DNA of 64,000 nt from Ditylenchus dipsaci (taxonomy: Eukaryota; Nematoda; Chromadorea; Rhabditida; Anguinidae). Positions within the stretch are counted from its first letter, which is position 1. Each line of letters begins with the position of its first letter. Position numbers and translations under genes: made by a program. This document shows, piece by piece, positions 23,201 through 33,101 of the stretch. The notes beneath the pieces were generated by a model. It saw only the letters and a list, made by a program, of their open reading frames with translations, was not told the DNA's origin and made no database searches. The stretch lies in NCBI GenBank assembly GCA_004194705.1, contig SADC01000260.1, forward strand, positions 1-64,000. The letters run 5' to 3'.

Positions 23201-26200
23201 TTGGCGCGACAAATTTTGACCGCGAGCAAATTTTGTCACGTACCGGAAGGAAATTGGCAAATTTTCAAGGGCTTCAAAACGGTAATAAAATTCGAAAATA
23301 AAAGTATGGCGAAAATTGAGCACAGGTACAAACACAGGATTTTTTAGTCAAATTTCGCCTGTGAATTGAGTTTGAAATAATCGTGGTTGGCCCTGCACGG
23401 AATTCAAAAAATATTGTTGTAAGGTGAAAATAATAATGCTATTCTATGTAAAATCGTGCCACGAATCGGGTTTGACAAGACCAAAATTGCGATTTCAGCC
23501 ACCGAAATCAGGTGTCCACCTGACCAGCTCGAGGCCAGCTGGATGGCCTGAAAAATAATTATTTTCGTTAGATTGAAAAACAACCCATGCTATCACACGC
23601 AAAATCGTGTGGCGAATCCTGTCTGACAGGGCCAAAATTTCCACCCGAACCCCGAAACCAGGGCGGGTATCTCCTGGTCAGGTTTGATACCCACCTGTTT
23701 CACCTGAAAAAAGTTTTGATCATATTGAAAACAAACCACCGTATCACATGTAAAATGGAACTGGTTCACAATGTGGACCCCAAAAATCTGCCTTAGTCCC
23801 CCCTGTTGTTTTTTCTTAAAAAATGCCTTGGACCCCCTGTTGTTTTGAAGGTGATCATGTTCAAGGTGATCATTTAACCATAATCACTATGATCACAACA
23901 TTAGTATAACTCTAATGGTCAGGGGGACCAAGGAATTTTTCAAGAAAAAACAACAGGGGGGACCAAGGCAGATTTTTGGGTCCACATTGTGAACCAGTTC
24001 CGTATCATATGTAAAATCGTGTGGCAAATCGTGTTTGACAAGACTAAATTTATGATTTATCGCAGCCAAACCCCGAAGCCGGGGTGGGTACGTCCTGGTC
24101 AGGTGGATATCTACGTGTTTCACATAAAAACTTTTGGTCAAATTTAAAAACAAATCACCCTATTATATGCTAAATCGTGTGGTGAATCGGGTTTGATAAG
24201 ACCAAAATTACGATTTCACGCTCTCAAACTTCAAGACCGGGGTGGGTACCTCCTGGTCAATTACCTATTAAAATTCCAGGCTTCGAAGAAGCCGCTAGCA
24301 CTACTTCAAACACGAAGTGTTTGCTTAACCCATGTTTTATAGCTAGTTAACAAATAAGATAATTCATGCTGAAATTAAAACTTTCATTATTTTCAAGCTA
24401 GTTGTTTTCTATTTTAGGTGGGAATTTGAAAACGGAACGGATCCTAAAAAACTCATAGAACGCGAATTCCTTTGTGATATACATTGCATTTCATCACTTT
24501 TCAAGCAATACTTTCGCCAACTTCCTAATCCTCTTTTTACTTATGAGATATATGCTAAACTGATGAAGGCTTATGAGTGTGACTCAACTAAAAGAATATA
24601 TGCACTCAGAGAAGCTGTTCGTCAACTTCCATCATCTCATTTTAAGTTTGATTTTTGACAATATAATTTATTCATAAATGAGTTTAGAGCTGCCGGCATT
24701 TTGATAAAACACCTGTGCAAAATGTCTAAATTTAAGAACGTGACAGACATGAACGCTAGCAATTTAGCTATTGTTTGGGTTTGATAAATTTACTATAATC
24801 ACTTCTTTAATAAATTTTTTAGGCGCCAAACATAATAAGGTAATTTTTTTGTATTTGCATCATATCTTCCATGCCTGCCTCGGTTAAAAATTTTCGGATT
24901 ATTAGTATTGAAATTTTTAAGATGTCCTCCTAAAAATGGAGATGGTGATTTCATCTATTGGTCGGACTAGACCTGCACAAAAGCATTTGCCATTATTTGA
25001 TTTTGCACGCCACTGCTATATTTGATGACTACAATTCTGCAGAAATTTCAAATGGTAAATCGATATGATTTTTAATATAGAAAAGAAACAAATATAAACT
25101 CATTGCACTTAAATAAAGTGTCTAAAGCTGATTTCGAAGAAGAAGCATTTCTCTACCACAGAAAAGACAATGGAATAGTAAATGGAATGTGCATCGAGCT
25201 TAATACAGAATCTGAAATCCCTGTTGCATTCCACACTATTATACAACGCGATGAAATCAAGAAGTAGGTTAAAGATTTTTGTGTGTTCTCCTTTTTCAAT
25301 TGAAAAACGAGATTTTTATTTCCAAACCATGCAAAACCATAAATTTTCATGCTCAGGTTTATTTTTTCACACAACAATTCCATGTTGAAAAAATCACACT
25401 TATTGAAGCAAAAAAGTACGGTCCTATCCAACAAAGAGCATGAGATACATTTTTTCGGTCCCTCCTTTTATCTTTTCGTGGCTTTTTAGGCCAATTCTGA
25501 CCGAACCTCGAAAATAATTTACCGCACAATAGTTAGATTTTTCGAAGCTACTCGTTTTTTTAACAACAATCCACAACAAAATCCACGAATTTTCATCTTT
25601 GTCCCTCTGGTATTTTTTAAATTCACTTTTCGTTAACTTTCTATTGAATTATTCTGGATATTTTCTCAGAATAATGCCTAGCGCAGATTCCGAAATAATA
25701 TTTCCGAAAAAACAGCAAAGACAATCAAGAAAAAAAACGACTTTAATGCTAATTTTATTATTAGACAACTTTTTATTATTAGACAATTTTTTATTATTAG
25801 ATTATTTTTTGATATTTGTAGAGCACATCCGGACTCTTTCTCTTCCTGGCGCAACTTTATCAGCTTGCCAATGCAAAAATCCTCAGGCTCTTTCTACAGG
25901 CGAAACAGGGCTCTGATGAAAGCAGTCTTCGAAAAGTTACGCAGAGACTATCATCTGGTTTCGTTAAGTAAGTTTTACAAATAAAAATTTTGGTCGACAG
26001 TTTGTATTTCAGAAGTCAGTCAGTAGATACTACTTTTCGTGACACTCATGCAACTCATTCAAAATGGCCTATTTTTTCTTTTCTAAGCAAAAATTTAGCC
26101 GGCTCAGGTCTTTTGCAGAGAATTAAGTCAGTTAAGGAAACTTGTATACAGAGACCAGAAAAGTCGACATCGAGAAAGAAATTGTGAGTTTTTTTTTCTT

Positions 26201-26976
26201 AACTAACAGAAGTTTTTACAACTAAGCTTCATAATTCGAAATTTTTGCTTACACATTTTTTAATAATTTCAACCAGTGTTGTAAGTGGACCGGTGCGGTG
26301 AGCTGGTGCCGGTGCCGGAATTTCGAAGTCGATGGCATGAGCCGGTGCCGAAATTTCCAGTTTCAGTGCCGTGAGCTGGTGCCGGTGCCAGATTTTTTCG
26401 AGGTCGGTGCCTTAAATCAGTGCCAAAAAAAACTCTTGATTCTGAAATTCAAAACAATTTAAAATTTTTGGCAAAGCATATTTGATATAATTAGGTAGCT
26501 TCAGATGATAGTCAATGAGACCAATGCCATACCTCTATCTAACTCTTTAAACCTAGAAGAAAAAGATGCTGAGCATTTTGAACTAGTCGCAGATAACCCC
26601 CAGAAAGTTGAAACAGATAATGAAAATGGCCAAAAAGAAAGAGAAATCAAAAAAAATGTCAGTGTAAGCTTTGATCCAGCCGACCGGAAGTTTCTTATGA
26701 AGCATGTCCATCTGAAGGAGTTCGGATCAGGAATGCAGTGGACAAAAGCAGTACTGAGTCTTTATTAGTTAGCAGATACGACAATGTGTTAATGAGCGGT
26801 GATAACAACAGTATAACCAGCTTAAGGCCAGAAGGCAGGTTTTAGAAAACAAAATATATACTAGCAATGACAATATTCCTGCTTTTAGGAAAAATGTTTA
26901 CAACTTCCAAAAATCCACATCGTCCCGTTTCGACTCCAATTTGATGGTCCAATTTTGTTTTTACATAATGTTATAA
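17219..26976 (+). CDS. PX-SH3-RhoGAP GTPase-activating protein, ARHGAP32/33-like
   Basis: A multi-exon gene whose product should stimulate GTP hydrolysis by Rho-family GTPases at membranes. Exons: 17219-17346 (start MPFGRYLSTLNLTDSNSHIN), 17671-17846, 17887-17971, 18022-18092 and 18665-18776 (PX domain: CKHFHYDSVDLGP, LHRCVFDRRHSRL, VVYANRLTQLTG); 19177-19299, 19347-19532, 20004-20265 (SH3: TGDIVSIIEM, TFWKGKL, VGYFPSSCVQLF, with an unusual insert of about 35 residues); 20265 and 20321-20423, 24418-24645, 24688-24778, 24823-24839 (17 nt) and about 24922-25054 (RhoGAP: FGTDLSEH, GVVTGIYRQCGIESNIRRL with the arginine finger, LFKQYFRQLPNPLFTYEIY, NASNLAIVW|APNIIR). Later exons, about 25081-25265, 25816-25971, 26013-26183, 26500-26838 and 26889-26976, hold the tail (AFHTIIQRDE, SSWRNFISL, SSTESLLVSRYDNV). 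Phases join cleanly except for one-base slips near 17733, 24970 and 26745. The tail is shorter than in vertebrates. Confidence 0.88.
18116..18222. mobile_element. Mini MITE with pogo/Tigger-like ends
   Basis: ACAGTCAAATCTCAGTCATA at the left pairs with GACGTATAACCGAGGTTTGACTG at the right. CAGTCAAACCTCGGTTATAC-type ends are characteristic of pogo/Tigger DNA transposons. Only about 105 bp long, inside a RhoGAP intron. Confidence 0.6.
21290..23275. mobile_element. Composite foldback-type element in a RhoGAP intron
   Basis: The left end has repeats of CAAAATTTGCTCGCG (21345-21410), then GGTCTGGATT-like repeats (21410-21480). The right end has the inverse: ACCATT-AAGGCTTAATCTGGAC-type repeats (23035-23095), then GAGCAAATTTTG-type repeats (23140-23235). 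A third repeat type, CACTCTCCTGGC and variants (22705-22870), lies inside. Between them is a fragment of an acyl-CoA synthetase gene. Arms of short tandem repeats suggest a foldback transposon that captured host DNA. I did not find a clear target-site duplication. Confidence 0.6.
21580..22480 (+). pseudogene. Long-chain acyl-CoA synthetase (ACSL-type) fragment
   Basis: Separate stretches read like the middle of a long-chain fatty-acid CoA ligase, which activates fatty acids with ATP and CoA: DAATLINQANLEVIFCDDSE (about 21918), ICKFVFIAAIDMKNAELER (about 22170) and ADKIVFNKIQDNFGGRLKLM followed by VTGSALISDEFL (about 22304-22395). Pieces are separated by intron-like gaps with GT...AG edges (for example around 21988-22023 and 22231-22291), so the copy came from genomic DNA rather than mRNA. 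The reading breaks after SDEFLTFF, the AMP-binding P-loop and the C-terminal half are absent, and stop codons interrupt it. It cannot encode a working enzyme. Confidence 0.6.
23432..24290. repeat. Satellite of about 157 bp, at least four units
   Basis: Units begin with CTATCACACGCAAAATCGTG-like sequence at about 23432, 23589, 23743, 24001 and 24160; spacing is 154-159 bp apart from one unit split by a MITE. Each contains GGTTTGACAAGACCAAAATT and a CCTGGTCAGGT box. Units are clearly diverged. It lies in the 4 kb RhoGAP intron. Confidence 0.8.
23757..24001. mobile_element. MITE inserted in the satellite
   Basis: Ends GGAACTGGTTCACAATGTGG (23757) and CCACATTGTGAACCAGTTCC (ending 24001) are perfect inverses; inside are TGCCTTAGTCCCCCCTGTTG and CAACAGGGGGGACCAAGGCA, linking it to the hairpin MITEs. 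A second inner hairpin surrounds GTGATCATGTTC / TGATCAC. It interrupts one satellite unit at GTATCACATGTAAAAT. Confidence 0.85.
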
Positions 26977-27599
26977 TATTTCATTCTGACTTATGCACTT
27001 TTCAAAAAGTAAAAATTAATTTTTTTTCATACTTAAGCAAAAGTCCTAAGCTTCGATTTCCATCAGTCATATATCATTAATCAGTCATAAAACTAGAGTT
27101 GAAAAAAAGTTTGAAGTTTCCACGTATTAAAATTCAGAGTGTCATTTTCAGAGAAAAAAATACTTTCCATGTTTTGAAATTTTCATATCAACAGGAAAAA
27201 CCTGTGAACTGAACATTGACGCTAAACACGATAACTTTTTTCTTTCGTTTTGAACAGCTTCATGGGTCATTTTTGTTTCAACGACGAAGTATAAATACAG
27301 ACTATACATGGTCGAAAGCCAGCTATATAGCTACAGACAATAACTAGTCATATAAAGTCGCTTGTCCAACATTCGAGTATTTAAGAAATCAGACTTGAAT
27401 ATTTACAACTAGCAGTAACGTTCGGGAAAAAACCTGTTAACAGAATACTTAGCGTGAAAACTGAGTCAGGTTATGAAGTTTCGCTTTTAAATGCTATAGA
27501 AGTGCATATGGGAAATTTGAGAAACTTCAGCATTTGGCTTTGAGGTCATTTTCTAAAATTGGCGAGCGTTTTTATCCCTTTAACTAGTCGAACTTTCAA

Positions 27600-27790
27600 T
27601 TCAGATTCGAGCGCTTCAACACTATATTATGAGTATGATGTAGTGAAGTTCAATAACTTCAAAACCGATTTCAATAGACCATGTTTCAAAGCTCTGATTT
27701 ACAAAAAAATCTGTAAAATCGGTTTTGTAGTCCTTGAACTACATCACAATGATGATATAGTGTTTATGCGCTGTAATCTGAATTCAAATT
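27600..27790. repeat. Hairpin repeat
   Basis: TAGTGAAGTTCAATAACTTC then AAAACCGATTT (27639-27670) pairs with AAATCGGTTTTGTAGTCCTT and GAACTACATCA (27715-27748), and CACTATATTATGAGTA (27620) pairs with the right end near 27765. The plus-strand open frame over it follows from the palindrome. Confidence 0.6.
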
Positions 27791-27954
27791 TTGTCAACTT
27801 AAATTGATAAAAACGCTACCTTACTTTTCAAAAGACATCACATGTTATCAAAGCCTAATGCTGAGATTTCTAAAAAATGCGACCATCATCTATTTTCACC
27901 AGTTCCGGCTCATTCTAAAATAGAAAATAACAAAATAGAAAAAATGACTGAATG

Positions 27955-28270
27955 AATAAACCTCAGCACGGTTGACGAAGTAATTGGTGAACTCAGGCTT
28001 CCCCTCTGGCTGGTACAAGACAAAATTTTTATTATAGCACTTGGAAGCGATCATCGATTGCTCGGAGACTCCCCAATGGCTCTAGTCGGCTAGTAGCTTG
28101 TTGTAGTGTGCGGCATATTCATCCACTGTAGCTTGGCGATCTCCGATTGCGTTGAAAAACCGTGTCCATGCCCGGTCGGCGTTTAGTAGCAGGTGGTCCA
28201 TTAGTTCCTCTCTGACCAATCCATGGAATTCTTCGCTGCCGTAGATGAGCAGCGCGAACCGAGCGAGAAC
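27955..28270 (-). pseudogene. Coding fragment of unknown protein
   Basis: A GC-richer patch. On the minus strand it reads FALLIYGSEEFHGLVREELM, NADRAWTRFFNAIGDRQATV, DEYAAHYNKLLAD and, after a one-base slip near 28090, SEQSMIASKCYNKNFVLYQP and EGKPEFTNYFVNRAEVYSF. The texture is that of real protein, perhaps a gag-like or retroelement piece. The 5' side runs into a hairpin repeat (28268-28372), so it is truncated. I do not recognise the family. Confidence 0.4.
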
Positions 28271-28375
28271 TGAGCGAAAAATCCAGAATCGGAAAATTTG
28301 ACAAACGTTTGTCAAAAAATCCAGAATTGAAAAATATGAAAATTCCAATTCTGGATTTTTTGACAAACGACTATA
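28268..28375. repeat. Short hairpin repeat
   Basis: Copies of GACAAACGTTTGTCAAAAAA and TCCAGAATTG with their reverse complements (CAATTCTGGATTTTTTGACA at about 28347) make a compact stem-loop at the edge of the coding fragment. Confidence 0.6.
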
Positions 28376-28967
28376 CCCCAAAATTTTTTAAAAGATGACC
28401 GAAATCCAAGTTTTTTCAATTTTTCGGATCTTGCACCGTCTTATTTAATTATTTGTGTTTTCCAAAATGTCATATCTTAACACTTAGATTTTTGAAAACT
28501 ATTCTGTAAAACGAATCTTGTTTGAACTGAGCTACAACACAGCGCTAAAAAATTGTCGTCAGGTTTAAAATTAAATTAGACATTCGAGCAGTAAAAGTGA
28601 TGAGAATGCGTGTCAACTTGCTAAAATGACCTCATAAGTGTTTGGGCCTAAATGATAAATATTTTGAAATATTCCTAAAAAGTTTAATGAAGTATTCAAA
28701 AGAGAATGAGCAGAGCTTCAAAACCTGATTTTTGAAATTTTCTTCTAGAAAATTTTTCACTTTTAATAATGAGTTCAAAGGTTGGTTCCGAACTTTTGGT
28801 ACACCAGTTACTGGCAATAAAATTAATATTAGTCATTTCAGTAAAAGCAAATAATAGTCCAAAAAGAGTCTTATCTCCAAAAGATGAGTATTTCATCAGG
28901 TTGATTTTTTTAGATTTTTTCACAGATGTAAGACCAAGCTTTTGTAAAATCAGGTTGATCTCAGGAC

Positions 28968-29732
28968 AATCTAACCAGGGAACCTCAAGTAGTGTTTTTT
29001 TCAAAGACCTCGTTGAGAGAATTTTTCGCAGATTCGTGTACAGTAGCCCGAAGTTATATGACTGAAGTGCTGCCGCTATTTCCACGGTATTTTGTGAAAT
29101 TGCGAAGAACAGGGTACCCAAAGTTGTCAAAAAACCATGATACGGTGACATGGTTTTCAGCCCACTTTTCAATCTGTCTAGTTTTATGAGTATTTTAAAT
29201 ATCCAGCTTGTATGGTGTATGTATTATGCATAATATACTCATAGTAATTAGTGCTTTGGAAAGGCCGTCATGGCTTTTCAAAATGTCTGAAAAAGGTCGA
29301 TATATGATTGTGACGGAAATCAAAAAAATAGCTGTTTTTTAAATTCTGTCTTTATTTGAATTTCCGCCACAATCCTGTATCGTTATCTGCATCATGTATC
29401 GAGCTCTTTGGGACATTTTTAAAAGCCGTGACGGCCTTTTCAAAGCACTGATTACTATGAGTATAATATGCACAAAATATACCTCATACAAGCTGGATAT
29501 TCCAAATACTCATTAAAATAGACAGATTAAAAAGTGGTCTAAAAACCATGATACCGTATCATGGTTTTTCGGCAACTCTGGGTACCCCCCTTTTTCGTGA
29601 TTTCACAAAGGACCATTTGAATAGCGGCAGCACTTGTTATGAAACTTCGGGTACTGTATACGAATATGCAAAAAAAATCTCTGAACAAGGTCTTTCAAAA
29701 AAAAAACTAATTGGGGTTTCCTGTTAGACAAT
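28968..29732. repeat. Foldback element, arms of about 360 bp
   Basis: Almost the whole stretch is one inverted repeat centred near 29350. Left: AACCAGGGAACCTCAAGTAG, GAAGTGCTGCCGCTATTTCC, CCATGATACGGTGACATGGT. Right: CCATGATACCGTATCATGGT, GAATAGCGGCAGCACTTGTT, GGGGTTTCCTGTTAGACAAT. Arms have diverged, so it is not recent. Open frames on both strands here are palindrome artefacts. Confidence 0.8.
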
Positions 29733-30084
29733 AAGAAGTTTCGGTAGTGGTCTTGAATCGAGGTGTGACTTTGAAAAAAAACTTCGTCACATTTTCAAGT
29801 TAAAATTTTGCTCAATGGCATGTCTACATATTTGTTGTCAATAAAAATGCATCCTGGATGAGTAATGAGCAAACTTTATTTTTGTGAAAAAAATAATAAG
29901 TAGTACAGGGACCAAGTTTTGTATATCAAAGGATGCCGCCTTTGTGCCCCATACTATGGCGCACTTTCAAAGAGAATCCAATAGGTATGGGAGGGTGTCA
30001 AGCTATGGTTGACAATGGCAATGGGGCTTCCTTGGGGGGGGATGGGGGTAACTGCCGATTACAAACTTGGTGCAAGTACTACTA

Positions 30085-31315
30085 TAATACTCAAAATTTT
30101 TTCAAATTAAACAATTAAAGAATATTGTCTGTGCAAACATTTGCATTCGTAAGAAGAAAAATAAGATGCCAGTGATCGGCGCCAGCATCGCTGGCGCCGA
30201 TCATCCGGAGTGAGTGAGCTGATGGCTTTGCTAGTGCCGATCATACAGGAGAATCATAGGCTGCTCCACAGCAAGAAACAAGGTATTAGCTAAAATTATA
30301 GTTACGCATGAGGGTAACCATACAGGGTGCCCATTATAAACGCCCTAGTGATTTTAGTCATACTTTCTAAATTCGCGTTTTTTTTGGAGTAGATTATTTT
30401 TGTTGGAAAGAGGAGACTCCGGAAAAGAGAATGGTACCAAATATGTAACTAACACTTTATTCAGAACATAAACAAAATCAACAAAACAAAAAACAACAAC
30501 ATTTTCAACAAATTTCAAAGAATTTTCAAATTTTTAATCTCTGTATTTTGCTCTGTGCTTCTTCCTTTTACCGCCAGGCAGTATTCCAGTCGTCGTTCGT
30601 AGGCTCCTATCGCTCTGTCGATCATATTTCATGCGGCGTTCTCTGAAGGCGCGCTCGATTCTTCTGCGGAGTTCAGCCACCGAAGCAATTGGAGTCGTGT
30701 AGACGCGACTCTTGATCCATCCCCACAGGAAGAAGTCCATAGGCGTCAAATCCGGAAAATAGGGTGGCCAGGCGAGCGGAGCAGGTGAAGTCGGCGATCG
30801 TCCCAATTCCCTTCGGTATCTCTTCTGAAAACTTGCGACGTTCTTGCCTTCCTCGATGAACCATTCGACGTATTTTGACCCTTGCTGAGGCGAATATTGC
30901 ATCTGAAAACACCCTTTGCAGAATTGAAAATTCTCAACAATAAAAACAATGAGAAAATGAAAGTTTGGTACTATTCTCTTTCCCGAATCTCCTCTTTCCA
31001 ACAAAAAAAATCTCGTCGAAAAAAGCGCGAATTTAAAAGTTATGACTAAAATTGACTAGGGCGTTCATAATGGGCCACCCTGTACATCTCAAATTAAACA
31101 ATTGAGATAGAAATATTGTCTGTGCATCACTTTCTTTCGTAAGATGAAAATAAAATGCCAGTGATCGGCGCCAGCATCGCTGGCGCCGATCATCCGGAAT
31201 CAGTGAGCTGATGGCTTTGCTAGTGCCGATCATAGAGAAGAATCGTAGAGTGCTTCACCATCAAGCAACAGGGTAAAGGCTAAATCGTAGTCACGCATGG
31301 GGGCAGCCACTATAT
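30085..31315. repeat. Two ~230-bp direct repeats flanking a mariner element
   Basis: Left copy about 30100-30320, right copy about 31085-31315. Both contain TTAAACAATT, ATATTGTCTGTGCA, the perfect stem TGATCGGCGCCAGC-ATC-GCTGGCGCCGATCA (30174 and 31163) and GAGCTGATGGCTTTGCTAGT then GCCGATCAT. The copies differ by scattered substitutions. The sequence between them is the mariner remnant. Confidence 0.8.
30323..31082 (-). mobile_element. Internally deleted Tc1/mariner element 1
   Basis: Flanked by TA on each side. Ends CAGGGTGCCCATTATAAACG (30323) and CGTTCATAATGGGCCACCCTG (ending 31082); the terminal inverted repeats extend about 90 bp to CTCCGGAAAAGAG / CTCCTCTTTCC. On the minus strand the transposase N-terminus (YSPQQGSKYVEWFIEEGKNV, a helix-turn-helix start) runs straight into the C-terminal part (WPPYFPDLTPMDFFLWGWIK with the last catalytic Asp motif, then VAELRRRIERAFRERRM). 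The catalytic middle is missing, so it cannot encode an active enzyme. Confidence 0.85.
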
Positions 31316-32214
31316 ATATGACTGTCTAGGACTAGCCAACATCACCCACCTTCAGAGTGGGCTGGGCTTTTTCTTGTTGGTTTTCTTAGTGGGTACAGTC
31401 TAAGTGATTTTTATACTATCTTAGTGATTTGGATACTCACCAGTAACTTACAAGTAGTAAGGGTGGGTATGGGTACTATCCTAGTGTTTAAGGTGACTTA
31501 GGTGAATTTATCGGCATGTAAATTCATTCGCAAAGTTCGGCTTCCTGTGGTGGACATCACCTTTATTAGAAAGCTCGAGTCTCATAAGAAGCATCGCCAC
31601 TTTTATTAGATTTTTTGAAAAACGGATTGTTTAACCCTGGACTATTTAAGTACCACTAACTGGATACTGTTAAAAGAGGCCCGCCATTACAGGTGGTACC
31701 TGCCAATTAAAAAAAAAAATCAAAATCATTGAACTTCTGTATGGTTTTTGAACTTGGTTTTAAGAAAAAAGCCTAGATTTTGATTTAAAGTATGGTTCTG
31801 TTAAAAAAAATCCGAACAGAAGTTCAATGATTACGAAAAAATTCGAATTGGCTAGCACCAACTATAATAATCGGCCTTAATCATCGAACAATTAAATCAC
31901 CTCTTTTTTTGTCGATGAAATCCGAATCATTTAGAATCAGGAAGTGTAAAAGACTCCGTAGCCAGAAAATCAAAAAAAAATTGAATTTTTGAAATCATTT
32001 CACCTACGCCGTTTTTTAAATTTTGACTGGGAGAAGAATCTAACAGTGGAGGGGCACGTGACCCCCCCCTTTTCTCCCTCTCTTTTAGAAGACCAAAGTA
32101 AATCACCCTGATAGGGAACTTGAATGCCCTAAATGATAAAAAAATTCAGGGCCTACCTCATTAAAGACTTCCGGTATGCATTCATTTTTCGGCAATTGTT
32201 TACTTAAGGGGGGG

Positions 32215-32895
32215 GCTTTTTTGGTTACCTGTAAATATAGTTTAAACGTCTCCTAAGTAATTTTTATACGCCAGAACAATTTCTAACAATTTCTGCACTA
32301 AAAAGTGAAGTTCTCAAAAAAAGTTGGTTACCAGAGGTTACCAACCGCCTTGTCCACCACCCCCCCCCCCCCAAGGTAACTAAACCAAAAGGGTACCTAT
32401 ATATCTTTAAAAAACCAAAAAAGATGCAACTTGAACATAGTTTTGTTAGCTGGGGCTTACCGCATAAAGAAACTCTGGTATGCATATTGTTTTTATGCAT
32501 CCAGAGTCACTCTCGAGTGATTTGTGTCTAAAGTAAGTGAGTGCCCAAAGGGGGCGCAGGGGGCTTGGTTGGTTAGAGATGCGCGCACTCACTTACTTTA
32601 GACATGATTCCGAGCAAGACTCTTGATTAAAAATGCATAAAGAGACTCTTTTTGCCCAGCTCCAGTGACCAAGACGTGGTAGGATACTTGAATATAAGAT
32701 ATTTGCCTTGGGAGGCCAAGGCAGTTTATCAGTCTTTGGTAACCAACGTTTTTTGAAAACTTCACTTTTTAGTGCGGAAATTGTTAGGAAACAAATTTTT
32801 TATCATTTCTGGCGTATAAAAATTACTTAGGAAATATTTAAACCATATTTACAGTTCACCGAAATAGGGCCCCCCAAGTGCACAAGTACCAAGTG
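32215..32895. mobile_element. Nested palindromes: TAAGTAATT MITE around a CTGCGCC MITE
   Basis: The outer arms (AACGTCTCCTAAGTAATTTT near 32252 and TAAAAATTACTTAGGAAATA near 32817; GTGAAGTTCTCAAAAAAAGT and CGTTTTTTGAAAACTTCACT) belong to the family seen at 14.74 kb. Between them is a copy of the CTGCGCC palindromic MITE (TTGTTAGCTGGGGCTTACCG 32443, CCAGAGTCACTCTCGAGTGA 32500, GGCGCAGGGGGCTTGGTTGG, TTACTTTAGACATGATTCCG), with a poly-C run at 32357. Confidence 0.75.
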
Positions 32896-33101
32896 ATGCT
32901 TTTTATGAGATTCAAACCTTCCAAAAAATTAACATGTGCCCTCGATCACATAGGCGAGTCGAGGTCGTGTTTTCTCAACCTTTTCGGTGATCAGGTGGAA
33001 TTTTGGAATCATTTTTCACAAGTGACATTTCTATTTTTTTACAGAAGAAGCGGAAAATCTATTTTCAAATTTGAAAATTTGTATCTTAGTTATTTGAAAA
33101 A

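Noticed and set aside
28696..29189. Open frames on both strands of up to 158 codons
   Set aside because: They lie in the left arm of the foldback at 28968-29732 and its flank, and mirror one another.
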